Positions 1 through 7,365 of a stretch of 28,548 bases of DNA are shown here, piece by piece. Numbering within the stretch: the stretch's first letter is position 1; each line of letters starts with the position of its first letter. The DNA is from CAZLAJ01 sp964644605 (GTDB lineage: Bacteria; Patescibacteriota; Microgenomatia; UBA1406; GWC2-37-13). Under the pieces are notes generated by a model that was not told the origin of the DNA, did not search any database, and saw only the letters and a program-made list of their open reading frames with translations. The stretch is from the NCBI GenBank assembly GCA_964644605.1, contig CAZXWS010000037.1, positions 1 through 28,548 on the forward strand, read 5' to 3'. The translations under genes were made by a program, and so were the position numbers.

Positions 1-1
1 T

Positions 2-1873
2 AAACCATATCAGGAAGCGTGCAGTAATGGTGGCACTCGTACATGCTATGCTACAGTCTGCAATGGCACAGGTAACCTGGATAAATGTGTATGGGGTCCA
101 AATTCCTACTGTGATGCCTGTGTTGGAGGTTCAAATCCCCAACCAACGACTCCTTCATCTGATACTGGAAGTATCCACATAGTGATTAATGTTGACCCCG
201 CGGTAAAAGCAGCCCAACCAAATGCAAACTGGCTTGGTTATTATGTTGCCAACAGTACCACGTTTGAACCAATCGGGGGAAATAATGGTGATTATATGCA
301 ACAATATGGTAACGGGAAAATAGATGACTATTTGAATATTGAATCACAAGGAGGTAACCAAATTCACATTGAACCGCGACTCAAATACACAAATGGAACT
401 GGTAATGATGTCTCGAATTTAAGAGTCATCGCTATGCAGTGTGCAGATCAAACTGACACTCCAAAAATAAAAAACTACTGTAATGTAAGCCTTGGAGCCC
501 GCGTCAGCTTTTATATCCAAAATGAGACCTCAACACCTTCTTTCCCACCTGCAGAGCCGACCATAGCTCCCACAGAAGCTCAAGCTACTTATGCATGGAA
601 AGGATACGTCGATATTCCAACAGCACTTCGAATAAACAGTCTGATAGTTAAATGGTATGAATATCAACCAAATAGTGCGCATGATGCAGGACGCATGCTC
701 GGTGCAGCTGGCATCGATCAAAGTGGAGAGTTTGGACAAGCACCCAGTGGATTTGTTCGCTACGGAATCCATGTAAATAATTTGGCTAATAAGCAAATTG
801 TCCCCCAAATAATTGCAAATTATGCGTTTGATCCCACTCATAATTACACATTTGAAAACTGCGATGCAGAGGGTTATTGTCCGGTGCTCGATATTACTCA
901 AGGAATAAAAGGTTTTCGATTGTTTGATCTATCACAACCTCATTCACTCAGAATGCCTCTCGATATTAATTTAGATATACCCTTTATACGTAACCTTTCG
1001 TTTGCGGTCAGGGTTCGTCAGGCAATCTTTAGTAGTCAGGCACCATATCGGACATATCCAGGCAATGAAATAGGGCAAGGTTCTGTGGTCCAGGAGAATG
1101 GAAGTTATTTTGCCTTAGTCGACCTGCAAGGATTACAAGGCAATGCCTTTTATGTACGACCTGAAGTGAGTTTTGATCTAGGAAACAAGCACTTTACTCT
1201 AACACCAAAAGATACTGATAATACTCCTCAGGGTTATTACCTTGCAGAAACGAATGGTAGTGTAGCGACTATTCATATCGACATACCATTTACAGTTGGC
1301 AATCGCGATATTACATTTAAACTAGATTTTAGCAATTCACCCTTAGAATGGCTTGTTAACTTTATAGATAAACTTAATGTAACTCTTAGTGTATGGTTTT
1401 CAGATAATAGTACATCATATGGAGACTATTCCTTTGGAAAGGAAGGGAGTACATTAAAAGTAGTTGTACCTCGGTTAGGAAATGCTCAATATTACTTTCA
1501 AGGCCATCTTTCTTTACACACACCAATTCATGATATTGACTTAAATACAGACGCTTTCTGCAATGGTCACTGCTTAGTTGATCTCACAAATGCTCCTGAT
1601 CTGACACAAGTACCAATTAAATTTGTTCCTCCTGACGCGCCATTTGCTCCTGCTAGTGCAGATATTAATGGAGATGATTATGTAAATGCACAAGATTTTA
1701 GTATAATGATGAGAAGAACTGTACGAATCAACAGTACGCAACGGTATGCTATTCAAGCTTCTAAAATTATTTCAAATCTTAACAAAAAAGTTATAAATGA
1801 GAATAACTCTCAAGAATTATTTAACTACTTAAAAGACTATAAGAAAAAATCTGTAACAAATACTTCCCGCTGA
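2..1873 (+). CDS. Secreted dockerin-containing protein, 5' end cut off by window
   Basis: The frame is open from base 2, so the gene begins left of the window; the GTG at 182 is only an internal candidate. The first residues are cysteine-rich (C-x-N-G-G...C-Y-A-T-V-C...C-D-A-C), followed by a short Pro/Thr/Ser linker and then about 450 residues without a motif I can name, predicted to be beta-rich. Close to the C-terminus the segment ADINGDDYVNAQDFSIMM is a type I dockerin calcium-binding repeat (D-x-N-x-D-x-V-N-x-x-D). Dockerins bind cohesins or act as surface-attachment tails; only one clear repeat is visible here. The protease at 4130-6418 also ends in a dockerin and has Cys-rich segments, so the two may be delivered to the same place on the cell surface. 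An extracellular location is inferred. The gene ends in TGA, 16 nt before the next gene. Confidence 0.8.
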   Translation, partial: KPYQEACSNGGTRTCYATVCNGTGNLDKCVWGPNSYCDACVGGSNPQPTTPSSDTGSIHIVINVDPAVKAAQPNANWLGYYVANSTTFEPIGGNNGDYMQQYGNGKIDDYLNIESQGGNQIHIEPRLKYTNGTGNDVSNLRVIAMQCADQTDTPKIKNYCNVSLGARVSFYIQNETSTPSFPPAEPTIAPTEAQATYAWKGYVDIPTALRINSLIVKWYEYQPNSAHDAGRMLGAAGIDQSGEFGQAPSGFVRYGIHVNNLANKQIVPQIIANYAFDPTHNYTFENCDAEGYCPVLDITQGIKGFRLFDLSQPHSLRMPLDINLDIPFIRNLSFAVRVRQAIFSSQAPYRTYPGNEIGQGSVVQENGSYFALVDLQGLQGNAFYVRPEVSFDLGNKHFTLTPKDTDNTPQGYYLAETNGSVATIHIDIPFTVGNRDITFKLDFSNSPLEWLVNFIDKLNVTLSVWFSDNSTSYGDYSFGKEGSTLKVVVPRLGNAQYYFQGHLSLHTPIHDIDLNTDAFCNGHCLVDLTNAPDLTQVPIKFVPPDAPFAPASADINGDDYVNAQDFSIMMRRTVRINSTQRYAIQASKIISNLNKKVINENNSQELFNYLKDYKKKSVTNTSR

Positions 1874-1876
1874 TGG

Positions 1877-1882
1877 TACACT
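1877..1882 (+). promoter_or_regulatory. Candidate extended -10 (TGG-TACACT) for the 1890 gene
   Basis: TACACT preceded by TGG (an extended TGn -10) ends 7 nt before the ATG at 1890, the same spacing as in other genes of this window. No convincing -35 is seen, and the preceding gene ends only 16 nt upstream, so co-transcription is equally possible. Confidence 0.35.
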
Positions 1883-1889
1883 TAATGCT

Positions 1890-2414
1890 ATGAAACTTCG
1901 CCCATATATGTTTCTTTTGATTTTAATAATTCTCATCATCTTTATACTCGGAGTGCGGTATGGTCAGCGGGTTGAAAAGAATAATAAAGTGATTGAGTGG
2001 TATCTCACCCGCATGCCTACACCAACAGCTCCCGTCATACCCACTGTAATAGAAATAGATTATGACACATATAAAGATAAAACTTGCGGTGTCTCATTTC
2101 TTTATCCAAAAAATCTTAAAACGGAATCTTCAACTGCAAGTGCAGTGTTTAAAAGCAGTGATGGCACGACAGAGTTGACACTACAGTGTGATAGACAACA
2201 AAATAAATTGATTTCCCAATTAGACACTGCCAAACTGGCCACAAAGGAAATGACATTTAAACAACAAAAGATCCAGGCGAGAGAGGGGCAACTAAATACT
2301 GGGAAATCAATGGTCGGCTTTACTATTCGCAATCCAATAAATAATGAATTTGTGTTATTTAATCTCAACAAAAACCTGTATCCATTAATCGAAAAAACAT
2401 TACAATTTGAATAA
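1890..2414 (+). CDS. Membrane-anchored hypothetical protein
   Basis: This 174-residue protein is of unknown function. Residues 7-23 (FLLILIILIIFILGVRY) form one hydrophobic helix with a short basic N-terminus, giving a single-pass protein with the C-terminal part outside. A short Pro/Thr stretch (residues ~42-52) leads to a globular region containing 'CGVSFLYPKNL', a pattern frequent in extracellular lipoprotein-like domains that often follow 'GF.ipYP'. Two cysteines (CGVSF and LQCDR) could form a disulfide outside the cell. It follows the dockerin protein by 16 nt and may share its transcript. The GTAAAGACG-type palindrome begins 2 nt after its stop. I do not recognise the family. Confidence 0.75.
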   Translation: MKLRPYMFLLILIILIIFILGVRYGQRVEKNNKVIEWYLTRMPTPTAPVIPTVIEIDYDTYKDKTCGVSFLYPKNLKTESSTASAVFKSSDGTTELTLQCDRQQNKLISQLDTAKLATKEMTFKQQKIQAREGQLNTGKSMVGFTIRNPINNEFVLFNLNKNLYPLIEKTLQFE

Positions 2415-2415
2415 T

Positions 2416-2444
2416 GTAAAGACGCCCCGGCGGGGCGTCTCTAC
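2416..2444. repeat. GTAGAGACG-type palindromic repeat, possible terminator
   Basis: Arms GTAAAGACGCCCC and GGGGCGTCTCTAC (one mismatch) surround the 3-nt loop GGC. The same outer sequence (GTAGAGACG...CGTCTCTAC) recurs at 15176-15207 inside a gene and, decayed, at 3522-3550 inside fmt. It starts 2 nt after the stop of the 1890 gene and could end that transcript, but it lacks a U-run, so a dispersed repeat is the better description. Confidence 0.75.
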
Positions 2445-2453
2445 CAATAAATC

Positions 2454-2891
2454 ATGACCCAATTACGCCTGCCCGAAATTGAAGATGGTATAGAAAAATT
2501 TTTCTATAAATTCCCAGACCTTCCCTCGTACATTACTCAACTTATGGTTGTCTATGGGCCATATTTAGTCCTTATTGGTGGATTTTTTGTAACTCTTAAT
2601 AGCGGAATTTTAGATGCGTATCAAATAGGCGGAATTCTCCCTTTTTTCCAACACAACAAAGCATTCGGCCCTGTGTACTTTACTTCTCTTGCATTTAACC
2701 TTATTTATGGACTCATATTATTACTGGCATTTAAACCACTTCTCAGCCGACAACTCAACGGTTGGCGCATGTTGTTTTATGCAAACATGATATCGCTTTT
2801 TGTCTCCTTGCTGAGTGGGGATATTGGCATGGTCGTCTTTCATCTTGTATCCTTCTATCTGTTATATGAAGTCAAACGCTATTACCATTAA
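2454..2891 (+). CDS. Four-helix membrane protein of unknown function
   Basis: The product has 145 residues. After an amphipathic N-terminus (about residues 1-25) there are four hydrophobic stretches: roughly 30-47, 75-93, 105-118 and 122-138, with a short hydrophilic tail VKRYYH. No charged catalytic pattern is visible in the membrane segments. The segment QLMVVYGPYLVLIGGFFVTL suggests a small integral membrane protein with both ends inside. The gene begins 9 nt after the preceding palindrome and ends 11 nt before a strong hairpin followed by CTCTTTT, so it may be a single transcription unit. I cannot assign a family. Confidence 0.75.
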   Translation: MTQLRLPEIEDGIEKFFYKFPDLPSYITQLMVVYGPYLVLIGGFFVTLNSGILDAYQIGGILPFFQHNKAFGPVYFTSLAFNLIYGLILLLAFKPLLSRQLNGWRMLFYANMISLFVSLLSGDIGMVVFHLVSFYLLYEVKRYYH

Positions 2892-2902
2892 GGTTTGACT
2901 CA

Positions 2903-2933
2903 TATAAGTCTTATAAGACATATAAGACTTATA
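2903..2933 (+). terminator. Hairpin repeat with T-run, probable terminator
   Basis: Perfect 13-bp arms TATAAGTCTTATA and TATAAGACTTATA flank loop AGACA, followed by CTCTTTT. It lies 11 nt after the stop of the 2454 gene and can act as a weak, AT-rich intrinsic terminator. A near copy (AAGTCTTATAAGGCATATAAG) lies downstream of fmt at 4013, so fmt is bracketed by two members of one repeat family. Confidence 0.6.
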
Positions 2934-2968
2934 CTCTTTTGACATTTTGATTTTACTGCTATCAATAA

Positions 2969-2974
2969 TATAAT
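2969..2974 (+). promoter_or_regulatory. fmt promoter -10 TATAAT, leaderless arrangement
   Basis: A perfect TATAAT lies 7 nt before the ATG at 2982; TTGATT at 2947-2952 gives a 16-nt spacer as a possible -35. Transcription would start at or next to the A of the ATG. Confidence 0.6.
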
Positions 2975-2981
2975 ATTCATC

Positions 2982-4004
2982 ATGAACATTATTTATTTTG
3001 GAACTCCAGATTTTTCTGCCCACGTTTTGGAACGAATCATAACCGAAATGAAAGATGTGTTGAATATCAATTTGGTTGTCACACAACCCGATAAACCAGT
3101 GGGTAGAAAGCAAATCCTCACCCCTTCACCAGTAAAATTAATGGCGCAAAAATACAAAATACCAATTATTGACACCATTGATTCATTGCTTCATGGCTCC
3201 ATTGCTAACAATAAATTAGACCTCGCCCTTGTGTATGCTTATGGAGAAATTTTGCCCAAAGAAGTACTCAACATTCCAAAATATGGATTCTGGAACATAC
3301 ACCCTTCCCTGTTACCCAAATACAGAGGTCCTGCTCCGATAGCCTATCCACTGATTCTTGGTGACTCTGGAACTGGCGTTACTCTTATGCAAATGGATGA
3401 GTTTATGGACCATGGCCCCCTACTCGCCCAAGAACAGTACCAGATACAAGTGGGGGAGAGAAGAGAAAATTTAGAAAAAAAATTATCAGATTTGGGCTTT
3501 ACAATGTTCCAAAACATCATTGTAGAGACGTCCCGACTGAATGTCTCTACCCACGGACGGGGAGAGGGGTCTCCCCTATTTTTGTCAACCACTCCCCCAC
3601 CGGTTCCACAAAAACATGATGGTGCAACATATACAAAAATTCTGCACAAAGATGATGGATTTATTCCATTTAATCTTCTGGCCAAAGCTCTGCAAAATCA
3701 GCCGATAATTTACGCAGAATTCCCGCAAATCATAAAAACCTACTATAAATCACCGAAAAATAAATTTGAAATTCAAAACATACACGATACTCACTCAAGC
3801 GCACAAATAATTTACGACTTGTTTCGGGGGTTACATCCCTGGCCAGGAATCTGGACAACACTCCCCGACCTTAATAAACGATTAAAACTCATTGATCTTG
3901 ATTTACAAGAAGGCAATCTCATCATTAAGCAAGTACAACTTGAAGGAAAAAACATAGTGGACTTCCCCACCTTCACCTCCGCATACAAAATATTCAAAGT
4001 GTAA
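2982..4004 (+). CDS. fmt: Methionyl-tRNA formyltransferase
   Basis: The enzyme transfers a formyl group from 10-formyl-tetrahydrofolate to initiator Met-tRNA. The N-terminal Rossmann domain begins IIYFGTPDFSA. The catalytic signature NIHPSLLPKYRGPAPI (residues 105-120) carries Asn105 and His107; Asp143 in MDEFMDHGPLL completes the triad. The C-terminal tRNA-binding domain includes 'GATYTKILHKDDG' and 'GLHPWPGIWT'. At 340 residues it is slightly longer than typical (about 310-320). The extra sequence, residues about 181-207, sits in the linker between domains and is encoded by a repeat element (3522-3576 and following) seen elsewhere in the window. ATG 2982 is supported by TATAAT 7 nt upstream. 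No def gene is adjacent. Confidence 0.95.
   Translation: MNIIYFGTPDFSAHVLERIITEMKDVLNINLVVTQPDKPVGRKQILTPSPVKLMAQKYKIPIIDTIDSLLHGSIANNKLDLALVYAYGEILPKEVLNIPKYGFWNIHPSLLPKYRGPAPIAYPLILGDSGTGVTLMQMDEFMDHGPLLAQEQYQIQVGERRENLEKKLSDLGFTMFQNIIVETSRLNVSTHGRGEGSPLFLSTTPPPVPQKHDGATYTKILHKDDGFIPFNLLAKALQNQPIIYAEFPQIIKTYYKSPKNKFEIQNIHDTHSSAQIIYDLFRGLHPWPGIWTTLPDLNKRLKLIDLDLQEGNLIIKQVQLEGKNIVDFPTFTSAYKIFKV
3522..3576. repeat. Palindromic repeat remnant inside fmt
   Basis: GTAGAGAC (3522-3529) and GTCTCTAC (3543-3550) are 8-bp inverted arms identical to the outer part of the palindromes at 2416 and 15176. Directly after comes a second hairpin, GGGGAGA-GGGG-TCTCCCC (3559-3576). Together they encode the low-complexity inter-domain linker of Fmt (ETSRLNVSTHGRGEGSP). 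Confidence 0.75.
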
Positions 4005-4008
4005 AAAG

Positions 4009-4059
4009 TCATAAGTCTTATAAGGCATATAAGTCATATATGACTTATACGTCTTATGA
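4009..4059. repeat. Nested ATAAGTC palindromic repeat after fmt
   Basis: A perfect 20-bp palindrome, ATAAGTCATATATGACTTAT (4029-4048), is nested inside outer arms TCATAAG (4009-4015) and CTTATGA (4053-4059). The left half repeats the hairpin at 2903-2933 with few changes. It lies 4 nt after the fmt stop; there is no T-run, so termination activity is uncertain. Confidence 0.7.
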
Positions 4060-4116
4060 ATTGTAACTAATAGCTCTTTTCTTCTTTCTCATATAGCATC
4101 CTTTCTCAAAACATAC

Positions 4117-4122
4117 TATAAT
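4117..4122 (+). promoter_or_regulatory. -10 TATAAT of the protease gene
   Basis: A perfect TATAAT ends 7 nt before the ATG at 4130, predicting a leaderless or nearly leaderless mRNA. No good -35 is visible at 16-18 nt. Confidence 0.55.
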
Positions 4123-4129
4123 CTTTTAC

Positions 4130-6418
4130 ATGAGACGATTTTCGTATCTATTATTTTTCATACTTTGTTTCACGTTCCTTTCTTCTGTAGCCACCGCTCA
4201 AGAGGTTCCCACCTATCAACCTCCTAAGGGACCAGCTTTCTCTCCCGATAAAATTATTGTTAAATATAAAGACATAGCCAGTACTCCGCAATCGTTATTG
4301 TTTCAGGTACAGCAGCGCATGAAGAAAAAAAATAATGGAATTAATGGTTTCCTTGATTATTACTTTCAAACATTATCACTGCGCACTCAAAACAAAAGTA
4401 CTCCAGAAGAACGGCTTATTCAAATAAACGACATTAAATCACAACTTGGCATTATTCAAGAATCGATATTATTTTCACAAACCAACCCCAATCTCACTGC
4501 CGAACCGAATGACCGCCTTGCTTCTTACCGTTTAGTTATAACCGATAAATCAAAGTCAATTGAGCAAGTACGAGAAGAATATGCCAAGTTACCAGAAGTC
4601 GAGTTCGCGCTTTTAAACCAAACAATGTATGCATCCGCTGATGTAAATGATCCACAATTTTCACAACAATGGGAATATGACGATACTAAAATGCAGATGA
4701 ATAAGACATGGGATATTACAAAAGGATCACCGCAAGTCGCGGTCGCAGTGATCGATACAGGTGCGGATTATAATCACGCCGATCTGAAAGACCACTTACT
4801 GCCTGGGCATAATGCATTAGTGAATACTAACGGCGCACAAGATGATCATGGACATGGCACCCATGTTTCAGGAACAGTAAGTGCTATTACTAATAACAGT
4901 GTCGGTGTTGCCGGTCTGGCGTACAACACCAAGATCTTCCCGATCAAAGCACTTGATTCTCGAGGAGCCGGAAGCATGGACACTGTTTTGAGCGCGATTA
5001 AGTACGCTGTTGATCATGCCGATGATAACGAAGCAAAAGTAAAGGTGATGAATATGAGTTTAGGTGACTGCCGCTACGGAGGAGTTGCGCCCAATTGCGC
5101 ATCAAGCGGACAAGATTCTTGCCAGGCATTTAAAGATGTTATTCAATCGGCGGTTTCCAAAGGGATTACTATCGTGGTAGCATCTGGTAATGATAATAAA
5201 AATTCCTCTTTATATGCTCCTGCTAGTTGTGATGGGGTAATTTCAGTTGCCTCAACCACTTCAAGCGATACAAAATCACCCTTTTCAAATTATGGATCAA
5301 GCATTACTTTAGCTGCGCCAGGATCTAATATTTTATCTACATGCAAAGGTGGTGGGTACTGTCAAATGAGCGGCACATCGATGGCTTCACCCCATGTCGC
5401 AGGCATTACCGCACTTCTCTATTCCGTAGATCCCACAATGACTTTTGATAAAGTAAAAGCACTCTACACAAACACAAATAATGTCGATCATCCGGCTGGA
5501 ATTGCCAACGCCCAACTTGGTTCAGGAAGATTAAACGGCTTCAAAGCGGTGAGCGCTGCTGGCGGCACAGGAAATACCAGTCCCACTGCCACCCCAAATC
5601 CTAACGCAACAGCAACAGCTACACCTCCACCCACCGCTACTCCAAATCCCAATGCTACCCGTTCACCTACCTCGACACCTGTTCCTGGTACCAATAATCC
5701 AACAGCCACTCCAACCACCAAGCCTACGGCAACACCCATACCAAAACCTACTGCTATCCCATATACCTGCTCTCCTCGTGCAATAACTGTCGTAACCCCA
5801 GGATCATCATGTGCGTGCAGTGCAGGTACTTGTACGTCTGACTGTAAATTTTCAAATTCGTTATCAAAAACAAATCCGCAACCAACCTCAGTGCTTCCAA
5901 CATCGAAAGATCCCACTTCCGCATCCCCTTCCAGAACACCCACACCGCCCCGCCCAACAAAAACTCCCACGCCAGCATTTCCTAAATTATCTTGTCCGCA
6001 AGGTTCGTACTGTGTTCCAGAACAAAACTGCGCAGGAATCAAAGGTGTAACCTGTGGTACTGGGTTGACTTGCTGCACATTTGATTCAACGATTCTTCCC
6101 ACTGCAGAAGTAAACAATTCTGAAGATACCGCCCTGCAGAGCGATAATAATCCAACATTCGAAACTGAAGCGACAAAAATAAAATGCTCGACTACTGATG
6201 GTACTGACATAAATGAATATTGTATCCGCCCCTACCGTACCATCGGAGATGCTGATGGCGATGGGAAAATAACAGTAGTAGATTACTTATATACGCTGCG
6301 ATTAATGAAGAAGTATTCTACTACCCTCAATATTAACGCAGACTTCAATGGTGACGGAGTAATCGATGACACAGACCTCGCAATAGTAAAATCTTCATTA
6401 AAATCTCTTTGTTATTAA
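4130..6418 (+). CDS. Secreted subtilisin-like (S8) serine protease with dockerin tail
   Basis: A 762-residue secreted protease. Residues 1-24 form a signal peptide ending AxA (VATAQ). Residues ~35-165 look like an S8 propeptide (FSPDKIIVKYKD; RLVITDKSKSIEQVREEYAKL). The peptidase domain (~190-475) has all key residues: Asp209 (VAVIDTGADY), His242 (DDHGHGTHVSGT), oxyanion Asn354 (VVASGNDN) and Ser417 (SGTSMASPHVAG). A Pro/Thr-rich linker (TATPNPNATATATPPPTATP) follows, interrupted by two Cys-rich segments (CSPR...CACSAGTCTSDC; CPQGSYC...CGTGLTCC). The C-terminus is a type I dockerin with two calcium loops, DADGDGKITVVDYL and DFNGDGVIDDTDLA. Expected to act outside the cell; no cohesin partner is in view. 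The gene stands alone, with its own promoter. Confidence 0.95.
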   Translation: MRRFSYLLFFILCFTFLSSVATAQEVPTYQPPKGPAFSPDKIIVKYKDIASTPQSLLFQVQQRMKKKNNGINGFLDYYFQTLSLRTQNKSTPEERLIQINDIKSQLGIIQESILFSQTNPNLTAEPNDRLASYRLVITDKSKSIEQVREEYAKLPEVEFALLNQTMYASADVNDPQFSQQWEYDDTKMQMNKTWDITKGSPQVAVAVIDTGADYNHADLKDHLLPGHNALVNTNGAQDDHGHGTHVSGTVSAITNNSVGVAGLAYNTKIFPIKALDSRGAGSMDTVLSAIKYAVDHADDNEAKVKVMNMSLGDCRYGGVAPNCASSGQDSCQAFKDVIQSAVSKGITIVVASGNDNKNSSLYAPASCDGVISVASTTSSDTKSPFSNYGSSITLAAPGSNILSTCKGGGYCQMSGTSMASPHVAGITALLYSVDPTMTFDKVKALYTNTNNVDHPAGIANAQLGSGRLNGFKAVSAAGGTGNTSPTATPNPNATATATPPPTATPNPNATRSPTSTPVPGTNNPTATPTTKPTATPIPKPTAIPYTCSPRAITVVTPGSSCACSAGTCTSDCKFSNSLSKTNPQPTSVLPTSKDPTSASPSRTPTPPRPTKTPTPAFPKLSCPQGSYCVPEQNCAGIKGVTCGTGLTCCTFDSTILPTAEVNNSEDTALQSDNNPTFETEATKIKCSTTDGTDINEYCIRPYRTIGDADGDGKITVVDYLYTLRLMKKYSTTLNINADFNGDGVIDDTDLAIVKSSLKSLCY

Positions 6419-6648
6419 GACGAAAATAAAAGTTCTTGGTTATAGGTTAGGAGTTAGGAGAGGAATTAAAAGTAATTTTAAAATAAATATAATACATGGC
6501 GTATGCAATACACCCCTTCACGTATTGTTATGTGTACGTAACGGTTTTGCCCGACATCCGACCACGGCGGAACTATGGAGGGACAAACAAATAGTTCCCT
6601 ATATACCTATTCTTTAATCCTCAATCATAAATCTTAAATCTCTCTTCC
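6419..6648. other. Intergenic region with TTAGGAG repeat and an 8-bp inverted repeat
   Basis: This space lies between convergent genes. TTATAGGTTAGGAGTTAGGAG (about 6439-6460) is the reverse complement of part of the repeat block at 16111-16199. GGAACTAT (6569-6576) and ATAGTTCC (6591-6598) form an inverted repeat next to AGGGAC/GTTCCCT sequences reminiscent of the GTAGGGA palindromes elsewhere. No coding region is credible. Confidence 0.5.
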
Positions 6649-7356
6649 CTATGTCATTGGCACTTGAAAAATTTTGCCAATGAAGTAACCCACAAATGCA
6701 GACACCATCCCAATAAGCATCATCTGTATCCCCTGCCGTATAAGCTGCCTTCCCAATGTTTTTTTCGCTTTGTAATACCCTACTATAAATAAAATAAGCG
6801 CGCATATAATCACTGCCAACACAGTCGCACTGCTGACATTGAGAAAAAAATAAGGAGTAAGCGGAATAAAGGAGCCCACAAGCGCGGAAAGACCGACGAT
6901 TAATGCCGCGGGTAATGCCTCCCCATAACTCACCTTCTCAAGCTTCAGTTCCTGTTCCATCATCACGCGCAGCCACAATGATTTTGAAGAAGTGATTTGG
7001 GTCACAATTTTATCCAGCATCTCACCCTCAAACCCATACCCTTTATAAATTTGACGAATTTCATCGCGTTCGACTTCCGGCTCTGTGTCTACTTCATGCG
7101 TCTCTTTTTCATACTCAGACTGATAGTAATCGGCTTCAGCTAATTTGGATGTATAGGCGACAGCAGCCATGGAAATACTTTCGGCAAAAGTGGCGGCAAG
7201 CCCCGCGACAATCACAATACTTGAGTTTGAAGTAGCAGCAGCCACACCAAGGATTACACCCAATACATTCACCAAACCATCTTGTCCTCCCAAAATAATC
7301 TGCGGCAATTTAAAATCAGTAAGATGTTGCTCTTTATGGGTTCGAGACTGTCTCAT
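6649..7356 (-). CDS. VIT1/CCC1-family iron/manganese transporter
   Basis: The 235-residue protein matches the VIT1/CCC1 family, which moves Fe2+ or Mn2+ across membranes, in the best studied cases by proton antiport. Diagnostic segments: GGQDGLVNVLGVILGVAAA in the first helix (family form G-x-x-D-G-L-V), AESISMAAVAYTS in the second helix, and a cytosolic acidic helical part (residues ~85-145: ...EVERDEIRQIY...LWLRVMMEQELKL) that in the family binds metal through Glu residues. Three further hydrophobic helices follow (about 150-168, 175-197, 208-228). It starts 9 nt after the tgt stop and is probably translated from the same transcript. The biological metal is not decided by sequence alone. 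Confidence 0.88.
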   Translation of the reverse strand: MRQSRTHKEQHLTDFKLPQIILGGQDGLVNVLGVILGVAAATSNSSIVIVAGLAATFAESISMAAVAYTSKLAEADYYQSEYEKETHEVDTEPEVERDEIRQIYKGYGFEGEMLDKIVTQITSSKSLWLRVMMEQELKLEKVSYGEALPAALIVGLSALVGSFIPLTPYFFLNVSSATVLAVIICALILFIVGYYKAKKTLGRQLIRQGIQMMLIGMVSAFVGYFIGKIFQVPMT

Positions 7357-7365
7357 TATTTTATA

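Noticed and set aside
5488..6210. Long minus-strand frame (240 codons), Val/Gly-rich
   Set aside because: It lies opposite the Pro/Thr-rich linker of the S8 protease; its V-G-V-A-V-G pattern is just the antisense of ACN/CCN codons.
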